Positions 46,986-59,109 of a DNA stretch of 64,000 nt are shown here, in pieces. The DNA lies in the NCBI GenBank assembly GCA_015680685.1, contig MNCI01013643.1, forward strand, positions 193,408 through 257,407, read 5' to 3'. Source of the stretch: Gnetum montanum. Its lineage: Eukaryota; Streptophyta; Gnetopsida; Gnetales; Gnetaceae. A model generated the notes under the pieces. The model did not search any database. It had not been told where the DNA came from and was given only the letters and a program-made list of their open reading frames with translations. The translations under genes and the position numbers were made by a program. Each line of letters begins with the position of its first letter. Within the stretch, counting starts at the first letter, position 1.

Positions 46986-47865
46986 TGATGAGCTGTGAGG
47001 TACCCCTATGCTCAACCATACGAATCACAAGCATTCACGTACAATCCGGTCGAGTTCCATGGATGGGACTAGTTGTGGCATCTAGATTGCTATGCTTCAC
47101 TATCTTCCCACTTGGACTAATGGTAGCTATGTCACATATGGTTTAGTCCAAAGTGAGGCATATGATATTGTTTCTAATTCTATGCTACTCCTGATGGTGA
47201 TAAAGAGGTAAATTAATTAAACTAATGAATGATGGAAAACAAGATCTAAACTAGCCCATGTGCAATGGTTATTTTCCCTTAATAATTCATATATATCTTG
47301 GACTTTGTGAGGCTACTTTTGGGATTGCCAAGCGTATGTCACTAGTTATGCCAAATAGTACACTTTTGGATTACCAAGCATCTACACTTAAACGCTTGTG
47401 ATTAAGGTGTACGCATTCTACTTAATAACAAGAATAGTAAATAGCAATAAATGGAAACATTTAACTAAACAAAGCAATAAATAATTAACAATTAGAAGTA
47501 ATAATAATCTAAGTGGATGTTGCAATGATGGAAGTAATCTTGATCTTTATTGCCATTCATGTAACATGTTCAAGTATGTCACACTCGAACAAAGGTTCCA
47601 TGTGATTACAAACATCACATTGTGGGCATGCACTAGAAATAACAAACTTTAAAGAGAAGAAATTGAAAACTAAAATTATCTCCCTACTTCTTACATTCTA
47701 CATGTTCCCTTCATCCAAGAAACCAAGTGTTGTATTTATAGGCAAACCCAAATGAGGAGACGTCAAATATTTGACATTGCTTATTGGCTTCGATGTTAGG
47801 TATGCGATGTCAAGGCTCTAACATCACATATCCAACATTGGGATCTTATAATGATGACTCATTGA
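46986..47865 (-). repeat. Element B 5' LTR
   Basis: About 880 bp, a direct repeat of 38683-39490. TATAAATAC is on the minus strand near 47733-47741. One ~70 bp block near 47290-47360 (GGATTGCCAAGCGTATG onward) is absent or reduced in the 3' LTR and accounts for most of the length difference. Confidence 0.86.
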
Positions 47866-49500
47866 CACAATCATGAATGAAGGGGTGGCAGAAACCATCA
47901 TTAACATTATTGACACAGTCATGATGATGAACCTCTATTAACAACTTGAAGCATGCTTAACATTGAAGAGGTAATTAAGATTCTAACTAGGCATGTGAAA
48001 GATAGTCAAATCAAGAGCTTAGACATGAAAAATATCCCAAGATTTGAGAGGGATACAACTTTGATCTGTAAAACCATCTACAAGCTTTTCAAAATTCCTA
48101 TGCCTTACAAAACATTGAAAATGACTAGTAGAAACTCAAGTTATTCCCCAGGACACTTATCAAGAAAGTTGAAAGTTGGTGCCAGTCCTTGGAACTAGAA
48201 TCCATTCGTACATGGAGTAGCATGTTAGAGATATTTAATAACAAATACCAAATGTACTCCATAGTGTCTGATCTGAGAAGGTAACTCCAAGGCTAGAAAT
48301 AAGGAACACATAAACCCTTGAATGTCATCATGGGCAGATATTATTCACTCTTACACCGATGCCTTGGCCATGGTTATTCCCAAAGGAAACAACTCTGCCA
48401 CATCATAGATGGGCTTAGAGTAGAAACCAGAAGAACTCTTGGGGCGTATGCCCAAGGGAGATTATTTGAATTGAGAGCTCATTAGATTTAAAATTTGATT
48501 GAGTAGGTAGAAAAATAAGAAGGTGAGTTGTGAAAAAGGGAAACTACAAAAGAATATAATAGGGATCCTTCCATCAAGAAAAGGGAGGTCTAATTTTATG
48601 ATGAGGAGGAGTCACCATTCAATGAAGTGATGAACAAGAAAATGTTTTCCATCAAAAAATCTATTTCTGATATTTTGGTAAAGGTTGATAAATTATGAAA
48701 CTCTTTGGATGAGAAATTTTAAACCACTATGAAGATTGTTAAAGAATCCAAAGAGCACAATAGTGATTGTAACCATAGGTGGCAAAAAGAAGTTGAACGT
48801 GCCTACCAAAGAGGTAAGGGAAAAGCTACTGTAGTATAGGAAGTTATACAGATAGACTTTAAAGATGATACTGGTTGTGGTATTTGTCAATATGAACATT
48901 CAAATGGATGTTGCCCTGTAGTGTCACAATTACAAGAGTTTGGGGTGTATGCATTAAATCTGTAACTAGCAAGGAGGAAAGCACCCAGAAAATTTTCCTA
49001 TCCTGAGGGTAATCTGAGGCAATTTCACCAACACCAATAAGCTTATTATCCAAGTGGAGCTCCAGCACAACCATATGAGTAATACCAACAATGGCACCAA
49101 CCATAATCATGGGGAATGCCATTGCCAAGAGAGTAGTACCCTTATAAGCAACTAGATTCATATGGGTATTATGTTTAGCAACCCGTCTCTCCACAAAGTT
49201 CTACTAACCATGCCATTTCAGCATCACTATTACCCTCGAGAATACCACCAAACACATTCACTATCTAATTAAGAAAAGAACCCATATCCATACCACCCTC
49301 CACATCCATCTGCATACATCCCTCCAACCAAAACCTAGTTACCTCTTGCTCCATCCATGTAGGATGGAATTCCTGCACAACTATAGTGACAAAATGCTAT
49401 AACACTCACAACTAGCCTTCTAGCCAAATGATTTAGACAATTGTTCCAAGAAGTAACTTTTCTTCCAACCCAACAGTCCTCCCAAACCCTGACAACCTAA
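47866..49500 (+). pseudogene. Element C gag, continuation
   Basis: Resumes with GGGGTGGCAGAAACCATC, aligned with A at about 16420. The open stretch 47953-48198 matches A's 16490-16740. A YYSLLHRCLGHGYS segment lies near 48340-48380 and HIIDGLRVETRRTLGAYA near 48400-48450. The zinc knuckle near 48877-48915 is complete (C-G-I-C-Q-Y-E-H-S-N-G-C-C), unlike A's. A Gln/Pro-rich tail follows. Confidence 0.84.
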
Positions 49501-49639
49501 TATGGCTAGTCACCCTTTATCTCTAATACCCTCATCCTCTACATCAAATACATTCAAGTATCCTTCAAACCAAGTGTTGCCTCATATTTGCACTATTATG
49601 TTAACTCATGCTATCTCTGATTGGACCAATGCTGGTAAT

Positions 49640-50135
49640 CTTTCCATAAAAGGATCTGACCTAGAAATCCTCTCATTTACTTACATATTACTAGACATGA
49701 ACCATGCAAGGCTCTTCTTGATTTTGTTCCAGTGTCAATCTCATCTTCCATGACATGTATAAGGCATGGATCCTACCACCTCTCAAGAATAGCAACATCT
49801 ATTTAGAATTGGTAAACCAATCAATCACTATCCCTTCGAGATTAGTGGAGGACATTATGACCATAGTTTGTGGATGGTCCTACCCTATCAATTTTCTAGT
49901 GATCAAGGTTAAAACCTACAAAGGTTACTTCCCCATCATTATGGGAAGGGCTTGGTTAAGCATAGTAAATGTGTGTATGGATATAAGGGAACTTTTCTTG
50001 AAAATCTCCAAGGAAAATGAACTTGGACATTTAGAGAAGAAGTTTTCTCCATGTATCACATATAGTGATAATGGGTGCAATTGCATGCAAAATATTTGGT
50101 CCATCAAAAGTACATTCATTAAAGCATGTAATTAG
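49640..50135 (+). pseudogene. Element C protease, frameshifted at the active site
   Basis: The open stretch 49755-50135 aligns with A's protease (NSNIYLELVNQSITIPSRLV and a FPIIMGRAWLS segment). At the active site the bases read GATTTTGTTCCAGTG where A has GATTTTGGTTCTAGTG; loss of one G shifts the frame inside the Asp-x-Gly motif. Confidence 0.82.
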
Positions 50136-50559
50136 TGTGCACAAGAAACAAATATCCAAAGATGTCTATACATAGTAGCCAAAAAACAAGAGGACACCCA
50201 ATGGTTGATAGTTGACTCTAATAGTAGCACACTATGTATGGAATCTACTACGAGCCTAACATGTGCTTATGTCGAAGGCATGGATAAACTTGAGTAAGTT
50301 CATCCCGAACTCTCTAATGAAGAAGATGAAGATACATGTTGGGGAGAGTTGGAAATCCCTAAAAATTTTAAATAGGAGCCCCTAAAGTTAAAAACTCTAT
50401 CAACGGCCATGGAATACACATTCTTGAACAATGGTAAGCTAGTCATAATCAATGCAAATCTTACTCCAAAATAAAAAGATAAGTTGTTGCAGATTGTCAA
50501 CAAGTGGCCAATAGCCTTTGGTTGGTCATATCCGAAACTAAGAGGAATTGATCCATGGA

Positions 50560-51330
50560 TATGCTAGCATCATATCTACACCCACTTAGCCATGAAACTA
50601 AAAAGGTAGTTGCAAAGGTGGCTAAATCCGAAATTGAAGTAGATCATGAAGGAGGAAATAGAAAAACTCCTCAAGGTGGGATTCATCTATCCCATCATAG
50701 ATAGTGAGTGGGTGAACCCACTTTTAATTGTACCAAAGAAATGTGGCAATTGGTAGGTCTACATTGACTTTAGACTATTGAATATGGTAACATTTAAAGA
50801 CCTTTTTCATTGCCATTTGTGGACCAAGTCTTGGACAGCATCTCTAGGCATTGCTATTATAGCTTCTTAGATGGTTATAGTGGCTATAACCAATTCCAAA
50901 TTGCACTAGAAGATCAAGCCAAGACAACATTCATGAGTCCTTGGGGAACTTTTGCATTTTTTAACATGTCATTTGACCTAAGAAATGTCCCTATAACATT
51001 TCAATGCTTGGTCCTTTGTATTTTCCAACAACAGATTGGTAGTGGGGTAAAATTCTTTATGGATGACTTCTCTACCTATGGGGCTACATTTGAGCAAGCC
51101 CTGGATCACATAGAGTAGGTACTAAAAAGATGTATTGAAATAAACCTTAAGCTCAATTGGTAGAAGAGCCATTTAATGGTATAAGAAGGCATAGTACTAG
51201 GGCATAGAATTTCTCAAGCAGGGGTTGAGGTAGACTTGGAAAAGATAAAGATCATCCAAGGAATAACACATCAACTAGAGATAGTTAAAGATGTTTGATC
51301 ATTCCTTGGACACATTGGCTACTATCGATG
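50560..51330 (+). pseudogene. Element C reverse transcriptase
   Basis: Fingers: MKEEIEKLLKVGFIYPIID and VNPLLIVPKKCGNW near 50642-50755. Palm: LPFVDQVLDSI, then LDGYSGYNQFQIALEDQAKT near 50867-50926. The catalytic KFFMDDFSTYGATF lies at about 51052-51093. Open stretch 50810-51118. Stops occur at several places. This copy supplies the ~328 bp that fall in the gap of element A. Confidence 0.9.
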
Positions 51331-51900
51331 ATTCATAGAGAATTTCTCTAAGATCAAAAATCCATTGGTTGAGCTGACAAAGAAAGATGCATCATTTTTT
51401 TGGACCAAGAAGTGTGAACATGCATTCCAACTACTAAAGGAGAAACTCATAGAAACTCTAATTCTGCAAGCACTAGACTAGTCCAGACCATTCGACATAA
51501 TGATAGATGCATCCAATTATGCCTTGGGAGTTATGATTACGTAGGTGGATGATACGAAACATCCATATTACATCCACTGTGTAAGCCAAAGCATTGTGGG
51601 TGCATAATTGAATTACACCATAACTAAGAAAGAACTAATAGTAGTGGTGTATGGTCTTGAAAAGTTCAAGCACTATGTGCTTTGTTATAAAGGATTTGTG
51701 CATAGAAATCATAGTGCCATTTTCTTCCTAATGAACAAGGTAATGGTGAGCCCTCATATCATATGGTGACTTGTGATCTTGTAGGAATTCGATCTTATAA
51801 TGGTATATTGAAAAGGGACTGAGAACGTGATTGCTAACCATCTCTCTTGGTTAAGATGGGAAAATAAAGAGGAGGAGAACCTACTCTCTAATCAGTTTTC
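51331..51900 (+). pseudogene. Element C RNase H
   Basis: IMIDASNYALGVMIT near 51499-51543 keeps the first catalytic Asp that A has lost. KKELIVVVYGLEKFKHYVL near 51628-51684 has the Glu. HRNHSAIFFLMNK near 51703-51740 has Asn where A has Asp in TDH. A and C thus lost different catalytic residues. Confidence 0.85.
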
Positions 51901-51979
51901 AAATGAACTCCTCTTTACAGGAGAAATAAATGACCAAGTGCCTATTGAATCAAAATGATATGATGGAATCCTCACTTAC

Positions 51980-52268
51980 CTTCTTACTCAGGAGATGCCA
52001 TAAGGTCTAGACTTTAACAGGAAATAATAGTTTCTTTATCAGGTAAAGTACTTCATGGAAATCAATGAACACCTTTACAAGGTGTGCATCAATGGCCTAA
52101 TTCATTGGTGTGTCCCTAATGTGGATCAACTACATGTTCTCTAGGAGGATTACAAAGGCCCTTCTAGAGACCACTATGCAGGGAGATGCATGGCCATAAA
52201 AATCTTGATGGTAGGATACTATTGGCCTGCAATTTTTAGGGATTCCCACCATTTTGTCTAATTTTGTA
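51980..52268 (+). pseudogene. Element C integrase, N-terminal part
   Basis: Aligns with A's 20310-20600. The zinc region reads YYWPAIFRDSHHFV near 52220-52258 and stops at TTTTGTAAACGC, where solo LTR D is inserted. Confidence 0.78.
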
Positions 52269-52273
52269 AACGC
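52269..52273 (+). other. Target-site duplication of solo LTR D, left copy
   Basis: AACGC, repeated exactly at 53189-53193. Confidence 0.93.
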
Positions 52274-53188
52274 TGTGCGATATCACGTCGTCCCCTGCGA
52301 TATCGCGTACGTGATATCGCGGTCCGCCACCAAATCTATAAATAAGAGGCAGCACTCCCCTCATTCCTCATCCTAGGAGTAAAGTAGCGAAGCTCTGGTG
52401 GATTGATCACCCCAGAGATAGAATATTTTCCATGTGCCTACAGTAGGAGTCCCCCAAGTGAATGGCTCTTTATTCGAGCAGTTTTGTACCTGAACGCAAG
52501 TTGTGTACGGCAATAAAGACGAGCTTTGTGGATAAACCTTCCAATACATGGATAGGTTTTCTTTCTTGTTATTTATTACATGTTGTTAGCGCGGCATAAG
52601 TATGACTTGATTACAAGCATTGGCGAATGTGTACGGCTAATCAAGGAATCAGCTACTCATCGTGATTAGGCTCTCTCACCCTCAACTCCTAGAACGTGGG
52701 ATAAGTACGACTTGGCTACGAGCACCTATGGGTGTGTATGGCTACTTAAGGAATCAACTTCTTATCACACTTAGGCTAGTTAAGTGCCTCAGTACGACCA
52801 CTTCGAGCACGTGCGTTACGTGTGGTGATCCCAGTAATGATTAGCGTATCGTAGCCACAGTTGCATAGTTCAGGGTGTGTACGGTATGTGGGAACAGATG
52901 CTGACGCTAGTTAATTTAGACTTAGGTCCTTACTTAGAGTTAGTTAGATTTCTCACCCCTTCACCTCATAGCATAGGAGAAAAATCATAAAAGACCAAAA
53001 AAATCATATACCTCGGGCTTACTTAACCATACACTGTGACAACAACAAGTAAGTCTGGGAAGACAACGAATGATTAACCCCAAGTGTTCCATGGGGCATT
53101 TAGGCATTTAGTCTGTGGAGTTCAACCGGATCACACGTGCTACGCTTTTTTCATATGGTTGAGTGTAGGGGTACCTCGCCACTCATCA
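52274..53188 (+). mobile_element. Solo LTR D, young member of the family
   Basis: 915 bp from TGTGCGATATC to CTCATCA, flanked by AACGC on both sides, with no internal sequence on either side. It is left by recombination between two LTRs of one element. U3 is built of GCGATATCRCG repeats with 10 CpG in its first 55 bases; TATA at about 52338 (CTATAAATAAG); AATAAAGACGAGC at about 52513. U5 retains many CpG lost in the other family LTRs, so it is the most recent insertion here. Confidence 0.92.
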
Positions 53189-53193
53189 AACGC
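53189..53193 (+). other. Target-site duplication of solo LTR D, right copy
   Basis: AACGC, identical to 52269-52273. Confidence 0.93.
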
Positions 53194-54124
53194 TGCCAAA
53201 GAGATGGTGGGATGACCATGTAAATGGAGGGTTCTTAACAGTGGATTCAACTATTGGATCCTTTCAACATATAGGGCATTTACTTCATGGGTTCCATCAT
53301 ACCCATGTCTAATGAGAATATGTGTATCATTTTAGTAGTCGACTATTGTACCAAATGGGAAAAAATAATAGCTTTCACCAACTATACATCATCTACTGCT
53401 GCTAGATTTGTACAACAACATGTTGTAAGTAGGTTTGGGATGCCACATGCACTAATTTTTAATAATGAAACTCACTTTATAGGTGCCACCTTTCAAAAAC
53501 TTATGCAACATTTGGGGGTTGAACATAAATTAACAACACCCTATCACTCCCAAGCCAATGGTCAAATAGAGGTAACTAATCGAGAGACCACAAAGATCCT
53601 AACAAGGACCATAAGCAAATATATGAGATATTGGAGCATAAAACTCAATGATGCCATTTGTCCTACTACTAATCATGGAAGCTCCCTATTGGCTACTCTC
53701 CCTACAAGCTAGTGTACAAAAAACTTCCAATGCTCCTGATTCAATCCAAGCTTCATACACTCTCAATAGTATATGATCTCGATCTTGATCTGAGTCTAGC
53801 ACAAAGAGAAAGATTGATAAACTTGAATGTGCTAGATGAGAACCAATTGGTGGTCTTATCTTTGAATGAAGTGTGCAAGGCATTCAACAAGCAATGTCAT
53901 GATCTAAGAATATGAAAAGTAAAACTTCAATTGGAAGATAATGTTTTCTATTGGAATCTCACACACGTACCCTAGAAAACAAAGTTTCGAATGTTGTGGG
54001 AGGGACCTTATATAATTAATCAAACCTTTTCCTCAGGGGCCATGTTAATCTACAAACATGAGAGTCCAAATAAAAAGTAGTTGGTTAACATTCAACAAGT
54101 GAAACCTTTTCATGAACCCAAGTA
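53194..54124 (+). pseudogene. Element C integrase, core and C-terminal part
   Basis: The open stretch 53287-53712 is the catalytic core, but the first Asp is Tyr (GIYFMGS, ~53272) and the second is Asn (IFNNETHF, ~53456). The Glu stays (QIEVTNRET, ~53563). The C-terminal open stretch 53712-53915 aligns with A's 21130-21330. The region ends near 54124. Confidence 0.86.
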
Positions 54125-54174
54125 AGCTAGTGCAACAACAACCTCAATGGATGAACAACCACATTCAATTTTTT

Positions 54175-55700
54175 AAATCTCCTCCATCCAACTCAGTCAT
54201 GGGGGATATGGCCATCCATGTGAATCATCCATATGGCTTCTCAATTTTTCTACTTCTTTTTTGTCACATTTTTTATTTTAAAAATTGTTTATTTTCATAT
54301 TTTTCCTATTTTGACACCATTTTCCTTGTTTTGCACCATCGTTAGTATGTTTGCATCCTTTTTTTGAATATTTTACACTTTCTTATATATATTTTATCCT
54401 GTTTGGTTTAAGTGTGATTCTCATTATTTTTGCTAATAAAAATGTTTTTTTCCACATGACACAGTGCCACTATTGTTGTCTACTAATGATTGTTTGTGCT
54501 TAATGTCATGATTGTCACTATTTGGCTTCTATTTTTGAATTCTGATGTTTGATGACTATGACATAGTTTATTTTTTATGGAATAGGTAGTGAACCCACAT
54601 CATGCACCCATTCATAAACTCTATGGTTTTTCTTGTTTTGGAAGTTTAAGGTCCCTTTCATTAAAGAAACTTTTAATGAATTGGTGACCTTGGTAGTTTT
54701 TGAGATTGGAAAGGATTTAAAGGTTTGTACAGGGTGTGACTTCAAGGGGACTTAATACTCTTTGTATTCTTCTACTTGCTTAAGTGCTTGGGTGTTTCTC
54801 ATTGACTATTTACTATTCCATGTCACCTACTACAAGAAGTCAAATAAATTATTTACATGATGTGGTTCCCATTTTAAAAAACAAAGAACAACATGATAGA
54901 AATTCAAATCACATCCCTTAGACAAATAAATTGGCTACCAGCACTGGTTATGGGACTAGAAAGAGATGTTACCCATGCCTAAAAATCCCCTCTAACTAAG
55001 GCCCTCTCTTACTTCCTACTTTTTTTTTCTTCTCTTTATGGAATAGTGGTTGTTTTATGGGAGCACTATTGTGTCTTGAGCAGGTGGATTGGTCTTGGAG
55101 TGGCAATGTGAAGTTACTAAAAGAGGCTGGTTTTGGTCTAGACTAAGGATGGATCTTCTCAAGTTATTTTAAATAAAAACTCCATAAGGGACTTCTTATT
55201 ATCTCAATTTGGAATTCCATTCCATTTTCTCAGTCATCCATCTATGCTGCCACAACTCACCTCACTATCAATTTTTGTGTTATGTTCAATGTCTTGATTT
55301 GATGTGTTGGAATTCTTGGATAGATTCTTCCAAGTTAGTCCTTAAATTTTTATGACCATTAAATCAACTATGGGGCCCATGGACTCCTTAGTTGAGGCTA
55401 TGCAAGGGCAAAAAGGGCATGTGCCTACTATGGGAAGGATCCCCATACATATATCTTAGTTTGGATAGCTAAGTCCCTTACCTTAGACATTGCTACAATC
55501 CTATCTTTCACATATTCCATTGTGTATTCTGCTCTATGCTTCTTAATCTCTCACTAAATTCATTCTTCAAATAATTTTTCTCAATTTTTTCAATTTTCTA
55601 AGCTTCACAACCCTCTTTTACTATTCTCATGATGTTCATGTCTTTATGGGCTTCCATTTGATCCCAAGTTCACTCAAAAGCTCCTTGTATTTGGAAGTTT
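54175..55700 (+). other. Element C spacer
   Basis: Aligns with A's 21590-23150 throughout. It opens TCATGGGGGATATGGCC (54196) and then a T-rich tract. No conserved coding frame beyond the first dozen codons at 54198. Confidence 0.65.
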
Positions 55701-55946
55701 TCCCAAAGTCAATGATCAACAACCATGTTGATTAGGCCTAGTTGATGTAGCCAACCTTGTCAACTAGGCCTAGTCGATGCAAGACAAAAACTCTATAAAT
55801 ACTACTAGGACTTTGTCAATTTTTGACATTTTCTTCATAACATGGGGGGATTTTTTGTCATTTTTAGAGGCAAAAACCTTCCAGAACCCATAACTTTTAA
55901 TCGTTTGTCCAAATCACTCCATTCTTTGATCCTGCACCTACTAAAG
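55701..55946 (+). promoter_or_regulatory. Internal promoter and leader exon of ORF3 (element C)
   Basis: Two palindromic words, TTGATTAGGCCTAGTTGA and TCAACTAGGCCTAGTCGA, precede CTATAAATAC (TATA at 55794). They mirror GGCCTAGTCGACTAGGCC in C's own LTR. The leader ends at CTACTAAAG, with the donor directly after; TATA to donor is 152 bases, 151 in A. Confidence 0.65.
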
Positions 55947-56246
55947 GTAAGCTATTAATTGTGGGGGCTACAAACCTTAAGGTTTCTAATGAAAGTTTTT
56001 AGAAAATTTTTCTAACTCCTCCAAAAGGATTAATGAATACAATGATATGAAACCATCAATTTTTAAGAAGTTAACCCTTCCAACACCTTTTGGATTGACT
56101 TATTAACATTAAAATACAAATAAAATAATGATTAAAATAGCCATAACCACAACTTAGCCAAGTGTAACTATCCTAAGGAGATAAGGTATTCTATTTGTTT
56201 CATGTTATACAACAATTGCTAACCTATGGTCATGCTATGATTACAG
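55947..56246 (+). other. Putative leader intron of ORF3 (element C), 300 bp
   Basis: Donor AAAG|GTAAGCTATT and acceptor GATTACAG|ATGGCACC. Its ends are aligned with A and B, while its interior has diverged. Confidence 0.62.
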
Positions 56247-59109
56247 ATGGCACCAAGACTAAAATGAATGCAATAGGAAGGACCATTGCAACCAAGGGAG
56301 AAATGACCCAAGGGTGGAAGGGGCCAACAAGAACAGATCTAGGAATAACCAGAAGCAACCCATGCAATAGGACCTCTTCAAGAGAAGCCTGAAGTGGAAT
56401 TGTTTTGACAAATTTTCAAAGATGAAGTTGAAATAGAACAATCGCAATGTGAAGAAGCACCAAGACCCATACCGAGGGTGGAAGTCACACTAACACAAGC
56501 CTACCTTCATACCATCAAGCCCCATGAAATCCAATGCTCAATTCTCTAGGAACTAAACTTTGGGCCATTTTTATAGCATGCTCTAGAAGAGGTGAGAACA
56601 CAATTACAAAACTCTCCCATGTGGCCAATCATCACTTCCAGTGGGGAGTGGTACATGGGAGAGACCTACTTCTTCTAGAACAATAGAAGGTCAAGCTCCA
56701 TAGTGAAGATCAAGGACATTCAAGTATCCTACACAACTAATGTCATTTCACTAGTTCTTAGGTTACCTATCATAGGGATACAATTGGCAGAGTTGTTAAC
56801 ACAAGTTGATCCTAAGGCTAAAAAGGAGTGGACCTAGAGGTGTTACAAGGTCAATTGTAAGGAATTCGGCACACTCACATTGGTGGAACGTGTATACTTT
56901 AAGTGAGTAGCCTACCACCTCAATCCAATGATGAGGCCTAATAAGGTGACTTTATTTTTTAGCTAAGCATGTATTTCTCTAAGAAAGAAATTTCTAGTGA
57001 ACCTTCCACAATTAATCTATTTAGAGATCAAGAAGTGCTTCAAAGAAAATGAACATGGAAGGAAAACCCTACCTTTCTCATGCCTCATCCAAAAACTTTG
57101 CAAAATGACAGGGATCATCCACTATGCAAATAACATGATCAGGCATACTCCCATTACCTTATGGTCTAAAATGATGAAAGACAAGACACCTACCATGTCA
57201 AAAGAAGAGGAGCAATAGTTATCACCTCCACTACCTACTCAAGAAATAACACTGGAGGCCCACACAAACATTGAGAGCTTGCATGAACTCTGAGAGTAGC
57301 TCTTGCATGAGTAGGAGTAGCGTGCAGGTACAAGTGATGTAGACCCATTTGTATATCAACCCGTGATGAGTCACCTTAATGAGGTGGCTCAGACAATTAG
57401 CCAAATGAAAAGAGCCAGACCAATATACATTGCCTAATGGATGTAGTTGCACACAAGATCGAATCCCAATGCCCAAGAGGTGATAGTGTATTAATCTCAA
57501 TACCATTTATTTTCAAAAATCTTTGGGAATGCCACCTTCTATTCGATGCACTTGGAGGAGCATGAGGGGGCAACTGTACTAGTGATATAGCACCAAGGGT
57601 AGAAGACCACTATTGAAGTTGTTGCTGATCAAATTGCAAAAGTGCTTAACACACCTAGGGCATTTATACTAGACGTATCTACACTTTGATATGTATAGAC
57701 ATCTGTAGGCATAGTCAGTGGAAGATTGAGGTAGCCCAACACAAAGAGTTGCTAGATTTATTGGTGGGGATCAAGCAATCGATTGCAGATATCTTCAATT
57801 TTCTGGACACCATTACTATGACCTAATCAGAGTTGCTAGAGGCAAAGGGCAAATGGATCATCTTGGAAGGGAAACTTGAAATGGATTAAGCACAAAACCA
57901 ATGCTTGGCCATGGAAGTTGCTGGATTGTATGCCCGTTTTGTTGATCTTGTGTTCCTTAGCCTAGTAATAACTAGAGATGAAGCTTTTCAATGGCTTCAA
58001 GAATGACTAAAATAGGCTAAGCAAGAAATAGTGATGGCCATCTTCAACTAGTCCATAGCAGAAGTAAAAACCTACTCAATTTAGAAGGACTTGGTTTAGA
58101 TGTACTAAGAAAATGAATACCTAAGCATTGAAAACCATCGTCTACATAATGTTAATGTACAAAAATAATAGATGCAGGAATTCATTCGTCAACAACAATA
58201 ATAACTTGCTAGGGTAAACACAAAGTTAAGGAAATTGACCATGGAGAATTGCAATCTATCCATGAAGGAATTCTGAGCCTTACACTAGAAATCCACCATT
58301 GATATTATCACCTGGAAAAACAAGGCTTTCAAATTTGAAAGGGGCAAGAATCACTATAGAGACTAGGTTGGCCTGTAGAAGGAAGTAAATGCAAAGCATA
58401 TTCAAATTTCTAAGGCAAAAGTAAACGAGGCCTTCTAGAAACTCTAACAAGGAAGATAGGTATGACAGCCCATCATTGATGAAATAGATGCCTATAACAG
58501 AGTAGAGATTCACCTGTAGGAGTTGCAAATAGAAGAAATAATAGAATATATGGAACTAGCCAATCTCTGTTATGCAAACTTGGTGATGCTGACAGCTAGA
58601 CAACCATGGTTAGAACTTGAGAAGCAAGTGGCCAACTCATACTTATTATACAAGGCCAAGTTCAAGCACTACAAGGACACCAAGGACAAGCTTGCAGTGG
58701 CTAACACTGAACTTGAGGTTCTTAGGGCATAATTCACTGATCAATGATCAGTATTGAGAACCTAGCCAAGAGAATGAATGATTACTAGGAGCTGCGGAAC
58801 ACAATTAAGACATTCGATATCAAGCACAAGCAATTCATTGCCTGGTTCATCAATGCCAAGTAGTTGTTTTTAGCAATTCCTTGTCCTTGGGATGTGCTTG
58901 CTCTTGCCCACATTGGTGAAGCTACATGGATAGTGCATGATCCTAGGAGTAAGAAGGAGAAAATGAAGGCATTGCTAGATGCCTTTCACCTCCCGCCAAA
59001 AGTTGCAGCAATAGTAGGACAACAACAACCATCTCATCCACAGCACATTCCTGAAGCTAGCGAAGGTTCCTTAAAACCTCAAGAGTCACCACCGCCTAGG
59101 AATGTTTGA
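56247..59109 (+). pseudogene. Element C ORF3 (uncharacterised, post-pol)
   Basis: ATG at 56247 to TGA at 59107-59109. N-terminal domain: MWPIITSSGEWYMGETYF near 56622-56675 and KTLPFSCLIQKLCKMTGI near 57066-57120, inside the open stretch 56997-57218. An acidic linker (HLEEHEGATVLV, ~57547) follows, then a long helical, Lys/Glu-rich region with ELANLCYANLVMLTARQPW near 58552-58610 and LEKQVANSYLLYKAKFKHYK to about 58677. The C-terminal block is CPWDVLALAHIGEATWIVHD and a KKEKMKALLDAFHLPPK block (58883-59000), then a Pro-rich tail ending PPPRNV. Stops break the frame in several places. Resemblance to the plant transposon-associated domain is from memory of the family; the role is unknown. Confidence 0.75.

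Larger units (their letters stand above)
38683..47865 (-). mobile_element. Element B: pol-deleted relative inserted in C's gag
   Basis: LTRs at 46986-47865 (5') and 38683-39490 (3'), minus strand, termini TGATGAG/CTCATCA. Internal content on the minus strand: primer site, gag (46860 to about 43900), spacer, internal TATA and intron, ORF3, polypurine tract. No protease, RT, RNase H or integrase can be read, so it would depend on a relative. No clear 5 bp duplication: GTAGA precedes it, while CACAA follows 47865, possibly because the right terminus has mutated. Confidence 0.85.

Noticed and set aside
48859-49194. 111-codon minus-strand frame
   Set aside because: Antisense to gag of element C; A has a similar shadow at 17521-17730 because the plus strand is homologous.
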